Source: Candidatus Binatia bacterium (GTDB lineage: Bacteria > Desulfobacterota > Binatia > UBA12015). From it: a stretch of DNA of 32,049 bases. Below are positions 7,750 to 15,567 of this stretch, in pieces. The stretch covers positions 1 through 32,049 of the forward strand of contig JAIEPK010000168.1 of assembly GCA_019749875.1 (NCBI GenBank), written 5' to 3'. The position numbers were made by a program, and so were the translations under genes. Numbering within the stretch: the stretch's first letter is position 1; every line of letters starts with the position of its first letter. The notes beneath the pieces were generated by a model. That model was not told the origin of the DNA and ran no database searches. It saw nothing but the letters and a program-made list of their open reading frames with translations.

Positions 7750-9711
7750 CTACGCCATCGCCGGCTCGCCCTCGATGACGACCACCGCATCGGGAATCGG
7801 CCCGCTCTTCGGAAACGCCGTTCCCATCTTCGTCTTCATCGCCTCGATGATGGCGATCACGCGGCTGCGGCTGTCGGCGAGGTTGATCCGTGAATCGGCG
7901 TCTTTCAGGCCGGTCGCCGGATTGATGCAGCCGATGCTGGAAACGTAGCCGGGTGCGTGGTGCGCGGGGTGGATCAGGATCCAGGTCCGCTTGCCGGTGT
8001 CGAGCAGGAGTAGGCCGGGCAACGGCTTCCCGGACGCGGCGTAGCCGTACGTCTTGTAGTTGGTGCCGTCGTGGACGGACAGCGGGTAACGGCCGGCGGC
8101 GATGCGCAGGTGGCGATCGACGCCGTTCGCGGTGTTGTCGCCCGGGCCGCCGCGCTCCGCCATCTGTCCGTCGAGGTCGAGGAGCGGCGCGCCGTTCCAG
8201 TAGCACTGGTACTCGGCGATCGTCCGAGCGTACTTGACGCCGGCCCGCTGCTCCTCACGCACGCGCCGGATGTGGACGCAGAAGCCCTTGCTCGGAATCG
8301 TGGCGGCTGCCGCAGGAGCGGTCACGGCGGTCGTCGATGCGACGGCGGCCGCCGCGACGGCGGCTCCGGGCAGGCGGCTCTTCCAGCGGCTCAGATACGG
8401 CGTCGGATCGATCAGGTCCTTGCGCCGCAAAAACGGCCGACCGCTCGGCGCGATCGCGCCGGCGGCGGCCGGAACCGTCAATGGCCCGTGCGCGCTCTTG
8501 TCGTAGAGCTCCAGGTGCAGCATGTCGCTCGCGACGGCGATCCCCTGCAGGTGCCCGACGCGCGCGATCGGCTGACCGGCGCGGACGCCGTCGCCTTCCC
8601 GGACGAAGGTGTCGCCGCGGATCTCGCCGTAGCGGGCGAGGAACTTGCCGTGGTCCACCTCCAGCGCGAACGTCTTGGCGTAGAACTCCACCGGTCCGCG
8701 CACGACGGTACCGTCGGCCACCGCGTGAATGACCGTGCCCTCCGGGGCGTAGAGGTCGCAGGCCGCGTGCGCGCGGTTGCCCGACCGGTCGGCTCCGAAC
8801 GCCCTCGCGCCCTTCGTCCAGTCCGCGGTCGGGACGAACGCCAGCGGAAAGGATTCCTCCTCCTTCCCGCTCGCCGCGGCGCTCGGCAAAGCCGTGCCAT
8901 CGACGACCGCGACCAGCTCGCGCCAGGTTCGTCCGCCGACCTCGATCAGTCCGTCCGGCTTGGCGAGGAAGCGCCCCTGGAAGGCGACGATCGCACGCAC
9001 CGTGTCGGACTTCCCGGGCTTCGCGGCGACGCTGCCGTCGATGCTTCCCGGATCGAAGCGCGCATCGCCGAGGATCATCGCGGCGCTGCGCAGCATCGAC
9101 TGGACGGTCTCGACGTCCGCCGCGGCGTTCCGCGCCCCTTTGTCGGCCCGGCCGACCGAGCCGGAGATCGTCCAGCCCTTCGCCTTGGCGTCGGCTGTCG
9201 TCGCGAGCAGCGCCGACGGTCCCGTCCCGTGCTTGGTGATCCCGGGCTCGACCAGCTCCAGACCCGCATCGAGCTCGGCCACCGGCACCACGAAGCCGCC
9301 GCCGACCTCGTAGGCCGCCATCGCCGCGAACAGCGCCCGCAGCTGGCCGAGATCGTCGACGGTCTTGTCGTCGCGGAACAGCGCGAGCTTCTGCGTCTGG
9401 GAGATGCCCATGCGCTGCGCGACGAAGAGCGCGTACTGCGACGGCTCGTTGTGCGGATTGCCCGGCTGCGAGCCGATGGTGTCGGTCGCCGGCGCCCAGC
9501 GCGACAGGATCGCGAGGATGGTGCGCCGATCGTGCTTCAGGAAGTAGGTGCGCAGCAGCAGGAGCCCGGCGCGGATGCCGTAGACCGGGTCGCTGAAGAC
9601 GGCGTGTCCTTTGGGGTCGGTCTTCGACGGCTTGCCGCCGACGTCCATCCAGGGGTCGTCGCCGTTCTTGACGTTCAGGTAGTTCTTGTTCTTGATGGCG
9701 ACTGGCGGCAT
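7750..9711 (-). CDS. Multidomain cell-wall-active protein: P5-like, PG-binding-like, M23 and DUF5675 domains
   Basis: A 653-residue protein with no signal peptide. Residues about 8-105 resemble the phage P5-like lytic domain (FSDPVYGIRAGLLLLRTY, TILAILSRWAPA, NPHNEPSQYALFVAQRMG). Residues about 196-266 look peptidoglycan-binding (DVETVQSMLR, IDG, TVRAIVAFQGR). Residues about 300-405 form an M23/LytM metallopeptidase fold with the three zinc ligands His315 and Asp319 (HAACD) and His399 (MLHLE). The usual first His of HxH is Met397, and the YxH position reads YGE, which I believe is a recurrent variant. After an Ala-rich linker (450-470), residues about 476-600 match DUF5675: NGVDRHLRIAAGRYPLS, ILIHPAHH, and IGCINP with Cys595. 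Lack of a signal peptide fits delivery by lysis, phage-like particles or a type VI system, but no such genes are in the window. The start is the ATG at 9711 behind GAGGGA. Confidence 0.8.
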   Translation of the reverse strand: MPPVAIKNKNYLNVKNGDDPWMDVGGKPSKTDPKGHAVFSDPVYGIRAGLLLLRTYFLKHDRRTILAILSRWAPATDTIGSQPGNPHNEPSQYALFVAQRMGISQTQKLALFRDDKTVDDLGQLRALFAAMAAYEVGGGFVVPVAELDAGLELVEPGITKHGTGPSALLATTADAKAKGWTISGSVGRADKGARNAAADVETVQSMLRSAAMILGDARFDPGSIDGSVAAKPGKSDTVRAIVAFQGRFLAKPDGLIEVGGRTWRELVAVVDGTALPSAAASGKEEESFPLAFVPTADWTKGARAFGADRSGNRAHAACDLYAPEGTVIHAVADGTVVRGPVEFYAKTFALEVDHGKFLARYGEIRGDTFVREGDGVRAGQPIARVGHLQGIAVASDMLHLELYDKSAHGPLTVPAAAGAIAPSGRPFLRRKDLIDPTPYLSRWKSRLPGAAVAAAAVASTTAVTAPAAAATIPSKGFCVHIRRVREEQRAGVKYARTIAEYQCYWNGAPLLDLDGQMAERGGPGDNTANGVDRHLRIAAGRYPLSVHDGTNYKTYGYAASGKPLPGLLLLDTGKRTWILIHPAHHAPGYVSSIGCINPATGLKDADSRINLADSRSRVIAIIEAMKTKMGTAFPKSGPIPDAVVVIEGEPAMA

Positions 9712-9945
9712 GGTCCCTCGCTGTCCGCAGGATGAAGGCGCGGTCTACGCCGCCGTCGCGCCGCCCTCAAGCTGTCGCAGCCGCGTCGCGCCTGCTCCAT
9801 CGGGCGACATCGAGGCTTCCCGGGGCTTCGCCGCCCCTGCCATGACCTGCGAAAGCATCCCGACCGCGGATTCGCGCGGCTGGGAAGCCGGCGCCGATCC
9901 GACGGGCCTTTCTCGCCGGTCCCTGCCTTGCAACGGTCCGGTGGC
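9712..9945. other. Divergent intergenic region
   Basis: This separates the cell-wall protein (-) from the polyferredoxin (+). The last 40 bases (ccggtccctgccttgcaa and neighbours) resemble the sequence just upstream of the decayed polyferredoxin copy near 15190-15210. The duplication therefore included some leader. No clear promoter was found. Confidence 0.5.
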
Positions 9946-10839
9946 ATGGCCACACCGGATCGCCGCCGTCTGCTGCGTCAGGTTCTGACGCGGCCGCACC
10001 GCTACCGCCGCGTGCGAGCGATCACGATGGGCATCACGCTGGCGATCCTCTTCGGCGTGCCGCTGCTCGGCCTCGCACGCCTGGACCTCTTCGGAGACGC
10101 GCACCGGGCGCTGCTGCGACCGGTCGACTTCGCGCACGGCCTGACGGCGGTGCTGGCGGCGATCGTCGCCTTCTACGTCGTGACGTTCACCATCAACATG
10201 CCGGCGGGCCGCATGTTCTGCGGCTTCGGGTGTCCGGTCGGACAGCTGTCCCGCTTCGCGGACGCGATCGACGCGTTTCCCAACGATCCGCTGCGCCGCC
10301 GGCGCGGCTGGCTCGAGCTCGGGGGCTTCGCGCTGGTGCTGTCCCTCGCAGTCACGCTGTGGTGGACGGCGCCCGCCTCGGTCCTCGCCTGGCCGGCGGC
10401 CGCCTTCGCGATGTCGGCCGTATCGACGGTGGCGGCCGCCGCCGTGCTGCACGGCCGCCGCTGGCGGTGGGGCTTCTGCCGCGGCTTCTGCCCGATCGGC
10501 CTCTACTACTCGGTGGTCGAGACCGGAGCGCCGTTCGGCATCGACTTCGATTCCGCCGGCGCGTGCATCGACTGCGGGGCCTGCGACACGATCTGTCCGG
10601 TCCATCTCGAGCCGCGCACACTCGAGGCCGAGGTTCCCGCGCCCGGCGGTCTCGCCTTCGACGGCTTGCCGGGGCTGAACCACTGCCTGCACTGCGGGCT
10701 GTGCGTCGAGGTCTGCGAGCTCGTGACCCAGAAGCAGCCGGGCCGCCCGGCGATGGGCCTGCGTCGCCTGCACCGGAAGCCGCGCCGCCTCGACCGACGG
10801 TCCGACGTGCCCGCGGTCGGCAACGAGCCGACCGCATAG
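9946..10839 (+). CDS. Membrane-bound polyferredoxin, NapH/CcoG-like 4Fe-4S protein
   Basis: An integral membrane iron-sulfur protein, 297 residues, of the kind that passes electrons between the quinone pool and periplasmic or cytoplasmic redox partners. There are roughly four to five membrane segments (about 28-45, 63-85, 124-142, 148-168). Two CxxxCP motifs follow membrane segments (FCGFGCPVGQ, C92/C96; FCRGFCPIGL, C178/C182). Two 4Fe-4S clusters follow: C207-C210-C213-C217 (CIDCGACDTICP) and C247-C250-C253-C257 (CLHCGLCVEVCE). The second cluster ends CE rather than CP. It is shorter than CcoG/RdxA (about 470) and lacks their C-terminal domain, closer to NapH in size. The ATG at 9946 has only a weak ribosome site. 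A decayed paralogue lies at 15190-15485. Confidence 0.88.
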   Translation: MATPDRRRLLRQVLTRPHRYRRVRAITMGITLAILFGVPLLGLARLDLFGDAHRALLRPVDFAHGLTAVLAAIVAFYVVTFTINMPAGRMFCGFGCPVGQLSRFADAIDAFPNDPLRRRRGWLELGGFALVLSLAVTLWWTAPASVLAWPAAAFAMSAVSTVAAAAVLHGRRWRWGFCRGFCPIGLYYSVVETGAPFGIDFDSAGACIDCGACDTICPVHLEPRTLEAEVPAPGGLAFDGLPGLNHCLHCGLCVEVCELVTQKQPGRPAMGLRRLHRKPRRLDRRSDVPAVGNEPTA

Positions 10840-10854
10840 GCGGCGCACGGCTCG
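10824..10854 (+). terminator. Hairpin overlapping the polyferredoxin stop
   Basis: CGAGCCG (10824-10830) pairs with CGGCTCG (10848-10854), and CCGC (10832-10835) pairs with GCGG (10840-10843) inside it. The stop codon lies in the loop region. There is no T tract, so this is only a candidate. Confidence 0.35.
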
Positions 10855-11193
10855 GTGTCGGCGCTCGTCTCGTCGTCCGGTCGAGCGGTGTGCGAGAACA
10901 CCGTTCGCGCCCGCAGCCCGGCGCCCTGGGCCGCCGCATGGCCGTGCCGATCGACGTCGGAGAGAAGAGAAGGCCCAAGGAGCATCGCTCCAGAGGTGTT
11001 CGCCGGTCGCGGGGCGGTTTGGACCGATGCGCCGGTAGCGGCCTCGCTTCTCCAGTGTTTCGCGAAGCCGCGACCGTGGTGTCGCGGATATCGCCGATCG
11101 CGACCGCCGGAACCCGCCGCGCAGAGCGCACGGAACCTGCAAGGCAGTCTGCCACGTGAGCCCGAGCGCGTCACGCCACGACGACTTTGTGTT
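10855..11193. other. Gene-free stretch upstream of the DUF1566 pair
   Basis: About 340 bp with no credible coding frame on either strand. The frames open here lack family motifs and have no ribosome site. Apart from the promoter just downstream I see nothing in it. It could be a long leader or remnant DNA left by the rearrangement that produced the second polyferredoxin copy. Confidence 0.5.
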
Positions 11194-11222
11194 TTGACAG
11201 CAGCGGGCGCCGCCCGTAGTCT
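11194..11222 (+). promoter_or_regulatory. Sigma70-type promoter for the DUF1566 operon
   Basis: TTGACA at 11194-11199, a perfect consensus -35, is followed after 17 bp by TAGTCT (11217-11222) as a -10. It sits about 60 bp before the GTG at 11282. A TTGACA at correct spacing stands out in this GC-rich context. Confidence 0.6.
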
Positions 11223-11266
11223 CGCCGCTCCGCCGACTTCTTCGCACCGGTCGGCGCGGTCGACCT

Positions 11267-11273
11267 GGAAGGA
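11267..11273 (+). promoter_or_regulatory. Ribosome binding site deciding the start of the first DUF1566 gene
   Basis: GGAAGGA lies 8 nt before the GTG at 11282 but only 2 nt before the alternative GTG at 11276. The later start is therefore more likely. Confidence 0.6.
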
Positions 11274-11281
11274 CGGTGTCC

Positions 11282-12484
11282 GTGATCAAACCTGCTTTGG
11301 CCTGGCTCCTCGCTGGCCTCCTCGCGATCGCGGCGCCCGCCGCCGCAGCCGACGCCCCCGCGCAGCTCGCCAGGTGTCAGACGACGATCGCCAGCGCGAG
11401 CACGCGCTACCTGAGCGGCGTGCGTCAAGCCGTGACGCCGTGCCTGAAGCTGATCTCGAAGAGCGTCGTCGCCGGCGGCTCCTCGACGAGCGCCGCCGCG
11501 GCCACCGCCGCGGACGCCTGCGTCAAGGGCTTCGGCAAGCTGAAGAACACGGCGAAGCCGAAGGCACAGCTCGCCGACCAGCTCGACGCCGCCCTCGGCA
11601 AGGCGTGCGATCCGGCGGTGAACCCGGGCCTGCTGTTCGCCGCCACGGACACCGTCACGGTCGGCGCGACGACGCTGAGTGCCGCGAACCTCGGCGCCTT
11701 CTGCCGCAACGCCGGCGGCAACGGGACGATCGCCAGCTTCGCGGACTGGAAGAGCTGCCTGCGCACCCTGACCGACTGTCAGGCGCACCAGTCGATCCTG
11801 CTGCAGTGGCCGCGCGCGGTGGAATACCTGCAGGCGCTCGAGCCCGCCATCGCGTCCCTGCCACCCACCCCGGCGACGACCGACGCGCTCGCGGCGGTGA
11901 CCGCCTTCGCGAAGGGGCTCGCGCAGCCGGAGTGCGACGTGCCGAGCGGACTCCTCGTCACCGGGCAGCAGGGCCTGATCAGGCTGCAGGACGAGGACTC
12001 GATCTGGCGCGCGGGGGTGCCGTTCCAGTACGCGGACAACGGCGACGGCACGATCAGCGACCGCGTCACCGGCCTCGTGTGGGAGAAGCTCGACCGCGCG
12101 GGCGGCGTGCACGACGTGGGCGTCACCGGAAGCTGGTCCGCGGCGCTCGCCAAGGTCGCGCAGCTGAACCAGAGCGCGTTCGCCGGTCACACCGACTGGC
12201 GCGTGCCGAACCGCCGCGAGCTGCTCAGCCTGGTGGACTATGGCTCGCTCGGCCCCAGCGTCCAGCCGGCCTTCAACAGCGCGTGCGCCTCCGGCTGCCC
12301 GGCGACCGACTGCAGCTGCACGGCGGCGAGCGCGTACTGGTCGTCGAGCGCATACGTGCCCGACGCCACGCGCAAGTGGATCGTGTCGTTCAGCGACGGC
12401 TCGACCTCGACCGACGCCAAGCAGAGCGCACATGGTCTCCGCGCGGTGCGCGGCGGCCAGACGCAGACGGGGGTGACGCCGTGA
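11282..12484 (+). CDS. Secreted eight-cysteine domain plus DUF1566 (Lcl C-terminal) protein, copy 1
   Basis: A predicted exported 400-residue protein. The signal peptide spans residues 1-23 (LAWLLAGLLAIAAPAAAA). Residues 28-225 form a helical-looking domain with cysteines at 32, 54, 80, 109, 141, 159, 166 and 218. I know no function for it. Residues about 249-392 are a DUF1566 domain: YADNGDGTISDRVTGLVWEK, HTDWRVPNRRELLSLVDY, AYWSSSAY and HGLRAVRGG. Within the DUF1566 domain sits a CX3CX4CXC cluster (C335, C339, C344, C346). DUF1566 is related to fold modules of surface and secreted proteins and has no settled activity. The GTG at 11282 was chosen for its ribosome site. The stop overlaps the start of the next gene by four bases. 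Confidence 0.85.
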   Translation: MIKPALAWLLAGLLAIAAPAAAADAPAQLARCQTTIASASTRYLSGVRQAVTPCLKLISKSVVAGGSSTSAAAATAADACVKGFGKLKNTAKPKAQLADQLDAALGKACDPAVNPGLLFAATDTVTVGATTLSAANLGAFCRNAGGNGTIASFADWKSCLRTLTDCQAHQSILLQWPRAVEYLQALEPAIASLPPTPATTDALAAVTAFAKGLAQPECDVPSGLLVTGQQGLIRLQDEDSIWRAGVPFQYADNGDGTISDRVTGLVWEKLDRAGGVHDVGVTGSWSAALAKVAQLNQSAFAGHTDWRVPNRRELLSLVDYGSLGPSVQPAFNSACASGCPATDCSCTAASAYWSSSAYVPDATRKWIVSFSDGSTSTDAKQSAHGLRAVRGGQTQTGVTP

Positions 12485-14130
12485 CGCGCGCATTCCGGAC
12501 GATGATTCTCGTCGCGCTGGCGCTGCTCGCCGGAGCGCGGCGCAGCGACGCGGACGCCGCGAAGAACCTGAACGCATGTCAGATCGCGGTCGCGTCCGCC
12601 GCGACGACCTACATCAAGGCCACGACCAAGGCCCTCGGCACGTGCCTCGACGCGATTTCGAGCGAGGTGATCGGCAAGGGCAGCAGTACCGCCGCCGCGG
12701 CGACCGCGGCGGCGCCGACGTGCTCGACGGCGCTGGCGGCCTTCACGAACACCGCGTCGCCGCAGCAGCAGCTGGCCAGCAAGTTCGACGCGAAGGTCGC
12801 GGCGAAGTGCGATCCCGCCGCACATCCGAAGCTCGGCTTCAGCGACGCGGACACGTACACCGTCGGCACGACGACGCTCGGCGCCGCCAATCTCGCCTCG
12901 ACCTGCCGCGCGTTCGGCGGCAACGGCACCATCGACAGCTTCGCCGCCTGGCGCGACTGCCTGCGCGCCGCGACCGAGTGCGAGGCGCGTCAGGCGATCG
13001 CCGTGCAGTGGCCGCGCGCGCTCGAGTCCTTCGCGGCGCTCGAGACCGCGCTCGCGGCTCTGCCGCCGTCGGCGAAGACCGCCGACGCGCTCGCGGCGCT
13101 CACGACCATCGACGCGGCCATCGAGGGCGCCACCGACGACGACCGACCCGAGCTGACGTGCGGCGTGCCGCCGGGCCTCGTCGCGACCGGACAGAAGCAG
13201 TGCGACCAGGGCAACGGCACGATGGGCGCGTGCCCCCCGGGCGACGGCGGTCAGGACGGCGCCGTGCGGGCCGGAGTTCCGCTCCGCTACTCCGACAACG
13301 GCGACGGCACGATCACCGACCGCAGCACCGGCCTCATGTGGGCGAAGCTCGACGACTCCGGCGGGACCCTCGGCGTCGACCGGCAGGCCCTCGCGCTCTC
13401 CGCGGTTGCTCTGCGCGTCGGAAGCAGCGCCAATCCGTACTTCCCGAACGTCGGCGGCTACGGCGACTGGCGCGCACCGAACATTCGCGAGCTCGAGAGC
13501 CTCGTGGATCTCGACCGGCAGAACCCCGCCATCGATCCCGTCTTCGACCACGACTGCGTGCCCGACTGCACCGTCGATCAGTGCAGCTGCACGCGGCCGG
13601 CCGTCTACGTGTCGTCGACCGAGAGCGCCGACGGCGCCTTCTGGGCGGTTTCCTTCGCCGACGGATCGATGGTGAAGCAGGACCTGCTGGAAACCAATGT
13701 GCGAGTTCGCCCGGTGCGTGGCGGCCGGCTGAACCCGCTCTTCACGCCCGGCGTTCCGGCGGCCATCGCGTTCGACCTCAGCATCCGACATCCGTGGAAG
13801 AGCTCGTGCGTCCCGATGATCCTCGAAGGGCTGGACCCCACTGCCGGATTCACACTCGGCAACGGCACCACGTGCGCAGGCCTGAAATTCGCCAGCGTTC
13901 CGAACTACGGATTCATCACCCAATTCACCGACAACTCCTGCCTCTTCAACCTCCCTCCGGGGACGGTGGACATCACTCCCGAAGACTGGTTCCACCTCCA
14001 GGCCACCTACTGCTACATCCCGTTCTCGGAGACGTTTACCGGCTCCGATTCGTTCACGTACCAGATCCTCGATTCCTCCGGGGTCGCCAGCAACGTCGCC
14101 ACGGTGACCATCGAGATCTTCGAGAACTGA
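12481..14130 (+). CDS. Secreted eight-cysteine domain plus DUF1566 protein, copy 2, with extra C-terminal module
   Basis: A 549-residue paralogue of the preceding protein. The GTG at 12481 overlaps the upstream TGA (GTGA), pointing to translational coupling. A signal peptide (MILVALALLAG) precedes cysteines at 33, 55, 81, 110, 142, 160, 167 and 227. Their spacing (22, 26, 29, 32, 18, 7) is identical to copy 1 up to the last one. DUF1566 covers about 269-414 (YSDNGDGTITDRSTGLMWAK, GDWRAPNIRELESLVDL, VRPVRGG) with the same CX3CX4CXC cluster (C359-C370). Residues about 417-549 are absent from copy 1. They end in an Ig/cadherin-like strand pattern (GSDSFTYQILDSSGVASNVATVTIEI) and have four more cysteines. 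The DNA of this module is poorer in GC (105 of 180 bases at 13861-14040) than the body of the gene (45 of 60 at 13021-13080). Confidence 0.85.
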   Translation: MTRAFRTMILVALALLAGARRSDADAAKNLNACQIAVASAATTYIKATTKALGTCLDAISSEVIGKGSSTAAAATAAAPTCSTALAAFTNTASPQQQLASKFDAKVAAKCDPAAHPKLGFSDADTYTVGTTTLGAANLASTCRAFGGNGTIDSFAAWRDCLRAATECEARQAIAVQWPRALESFAALETALAALPPSAKTADALAALTTIDAAIEGATDDDRPELTCGVPPGLVATGQKQCDQGNGTMGACPPGDGGQDGAVRAGVPLRYSDNGDGTITDRSTGLMWAKLDDSGGTLGVDRQALALSAVALRVGSSANPYFPNVGGYGDWRAPNIRELESLVDLDRQNPAIDPVFDHDCVPDCTVDQCSCTRPAVYVSSTESADGAFWAVSFADGSMVKQDLLETNVRVRPVRGGRLNPLFTPGVPAAIAFDLSIRHPWKSSCVPMILEGLDPTAGFTLGNGTTCAGLKFASVPNYGFITQFTDNSCLFNLPPGTVDITPEDWFHLQATYCYIPFSETFTGSDSFTYQILDSSGVASNVATVTIEIFEN

Positions 14131-14161
14131 TCGCCAGGCCGGGGCCGGGACGTCGCTCGCC

Positions 14162-14186
14162 GACGGCGCGCTGCGTGCGCGCCGTC
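14162..14186. terminator. Bidirectional hairpin between convergent genes
   Basis: A 10-bp perfect stem (GACGGCGCGC with GCGCGCCGTC) around the loop TGCGT lies 31 bp after the DUF1566 copy 2 stop. It overlaps the stop codon of the protease on the other strand. It could serve both, though it has no T tract. Confidence 0.55.
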
Positions 14187-15048
14187 ACGGATTGCGCTCC
14201 GGCAGCCCGAGCCGTCGCGGCGCCAGCCCCAGCAGCGTCGGGAGCGCCTGCGCGAAGGCGACGTCACCCGGAGAGCGCGGATCGCTCGTCAACGCGTGCA
14301 TCGACGTGACGCCGATCAGACGCCCGCCGGTGTCGTAGAGCCCGCCGCCGCTGTCCCCGGGCAGTACGGGCACGGTGGTCTGCAGCAGCTCGAACGCGAA
14401 GCCGTCCTGCTCCACGTCACGGATCCGTGCGAGCGTTCCGTCCGAGCGCACCCACCGGCCGTCGCCCGGGTTGCCGATGGCGAACAGCGCGGCGCCGGCC
14501 GCGGGCCGCGCGCTCGCGTCCCAGGGTGCCTCGCGCACCTGTTTCCCGGCAACCGGTGCGAACACGATCGCGAGGTCGATGCCGTGCGGCGCGAGCCACT
14601 CGACGCGTGCGGTCGCGCGCGTCCCGTCGATGGTCGTGACGCTCACGGCCGTCGGCGTGCGCACATCGGGCGGCTGCTCGACGCGCGGGAAGCCCGGATT
14701 CACCACGTGCTGCGCGGTGGCGATCAGCGCCCGGCCATGGCGCAGGCGGAGAACGACGCCCGAGGCGAACGCGGCGCGGCCTCCGGGTCGCACGGACTCG
14801 ATCAGCACGCCGGCGCGCATCGCGCGTGCGACCGGCGCAGGCTGTCCGTCGGCGGGGCTCGCGCCGGGGTCGCGCTTCGCCTCTGCGACGGGCGCGGCGT
14901 CGCTGCTTGACGCAAGCGAGGGGCTCGGCAGCAGCTGGAGCAACGCCAGCATCAGGATCGACGTTGCACTCCGCGGCCGCACGAGGCGGACTCGCGACGG
15001 GCGACGGTCGCGGGTCGAACGCACCCGCTCGAGAGGAGACCGGCGCAT
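14185..15048 (-). CDS. Exported trypsin-like serine protease (S1/HtrA-type fold, no PDZ)
   Basis: A 287-residue protein with a complete catalytic triad: His114 (TAQHVV), Asp158 (GIDLAIV) and Ser233 (LPGDSGGGL). Other S1 landmarks are FASGVVLRL before the His, FAIGNPG, and LIGVTSMHAL after the Ser. There is no PDZ domain. The N-terminus is long and very basic (about 28 residues) before a hydrophobic core (ILMLALLQLLPSPSLA, 31-46), which suggests an export signal or anchor. A GTG at 15072 would add eight residues; neither start has a strong ribosome site. It converges on the DUF1566 pair, so it is not in their operon. Cleavage of the neighbouring secreted proteins is possible but unsupported beyond position. 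Confidence 0.82.
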   Translation of the reverse strand: MRRSPLERVRSTRDRRPSRVRLVRPRSATSILMLALLQLLPSPSLASSSDAAPVAEAKRDPGASPADGQPAPVARAMRAGVLIESVRPGGRAAFASGVVLRLRHGRALIATAQHVVNPGFPRVEQPPDVRTPTAVSVTTIDGTRATARVEWLAPHGIDLAIVFAPVAGKQVREAPWDASARPAAGAALFAIGNPGDGRWVRSDGTLARIRDVEQDGFAFELLQTTVPVLPGDSGGGLYDTGGRLIGVTSMHALTSDPRSPGDVAFAQALPTLLGLAPRRLGLPERNP

Positions 15049-15189
15049 TCGCCCCACATCGGTGTATCCCACGGTGCGACGGATACCGGATGCATCCCAC
15101 CATCGTCACGTCGTGATCCGAGGAAACTGCGCGAGGAGGATCCCCGACCGCGGGAAGGGGCACTAATTTTTAGCCATGACCTCGCGCCG

Positions 15190-15485
15190 GTCCCGGCCTT
15201 GCCCTTGCAATGTCAGGGACATTGCAGCCCGGGCCGCAGACGCCTGCGGCCCCTCACCCTGGCGCAGTCGCACCGCTACCTCCGTGCTCGCTCGAGCACC
15301 ATGTCCATCACGCTCGCGATCCTGTTCGGCGTGCCCCTGATCGGTCTCGCCGTGCGTGACTTTGGGGCCACGCGCACCGCGCGCCGGGCCGCCCCGCGAT
15401 GGGCCTCCGTCGAATGCACCGGCAGGCGCGTCGCGTCGTCCGACCGGCCGACGTGCCGGCGTTCGGGACGGAGCCGGCGCCGTAG
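15190..15485 (+). pseudogene. Internally deleted, frameshifted copy of the polyferredoxin gene
   Basis: The 5' part reads RRRLRPLTLAQSHRYLRARS then TMSITLAILFGVPLIGLA, matching residues about 6-44 of the intact gene at 9946 (TMGITLAILFGVPLLGLA). From 15387, in a different frame, it reads GRPAMGLRRMHRQARRV and ends ADVPAFGTEPAP followed by TAG at 15483-15485. This matches the intact C-terminus from residue 266 (GRPAMGLRRLHRKPRRL, SDVPAVGNEPTA). Between the two matched points the intact gene has 714 bp and this copy 86, a net loss of 628 bp that also shifts the frame. All cysteines of both clusters and both CxxxCP motifs are gone. Upstream similarity (ccggtcccggccttgc) continues before the coding start. 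It cannot encode a working polyferredoxin. Confidence 0.85.
15206..15226. promoter_or_regulatory. Perfect inverted repeat, operator-like
   Basis: TGCAATGTC and GACATTGCA flank a 3-bp AGG. It falls near the expected start of the decayed polyferredoxin copy. A dimeric regulator site is one reading. A short hairpin left by chance is another. Confidence 0.4.
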
Positions 15486-15502
15486 CGCGGCGCCGGCCAG
15501 AA

Positions 15503-15544
15503 CGAGAGCGGCCCCCGGGGCGTTTGCACCGGGGGCCGCTCTCG
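15503..15544 (-). terminator. Strong hairpin terminator downstream of the copper/haem lipoprotein
   Basis: A 16-bp perfect, very GC-rich stem (15503-15518 with 15529-15544, core GAGAGCGGCCCCCGG) around a 10-nt loop lies 24 bp past the stop at 15568. It is symmetrical and could also end readthrough from the pseudogene side. Confidence 0.75.
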
Positions 15545-15567
15545 CTCGCGAACGCTCTGGCGTGCCG

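Noticed and set aside
7750-9711. Toxin-immunity pair with a neighbouring gene
   Set aside because: The flanking genes are GreB (convergent) and a polyferredoxin (divergent). No small partner is adjacent on the same strand.
11075-11115. Stretch resembling the GreB segment encoding ISPIATA
   Set aside because: The similarity covers only about 30 bases (ISPIATA); the flanks share nothing with GreB. Treated as chance.
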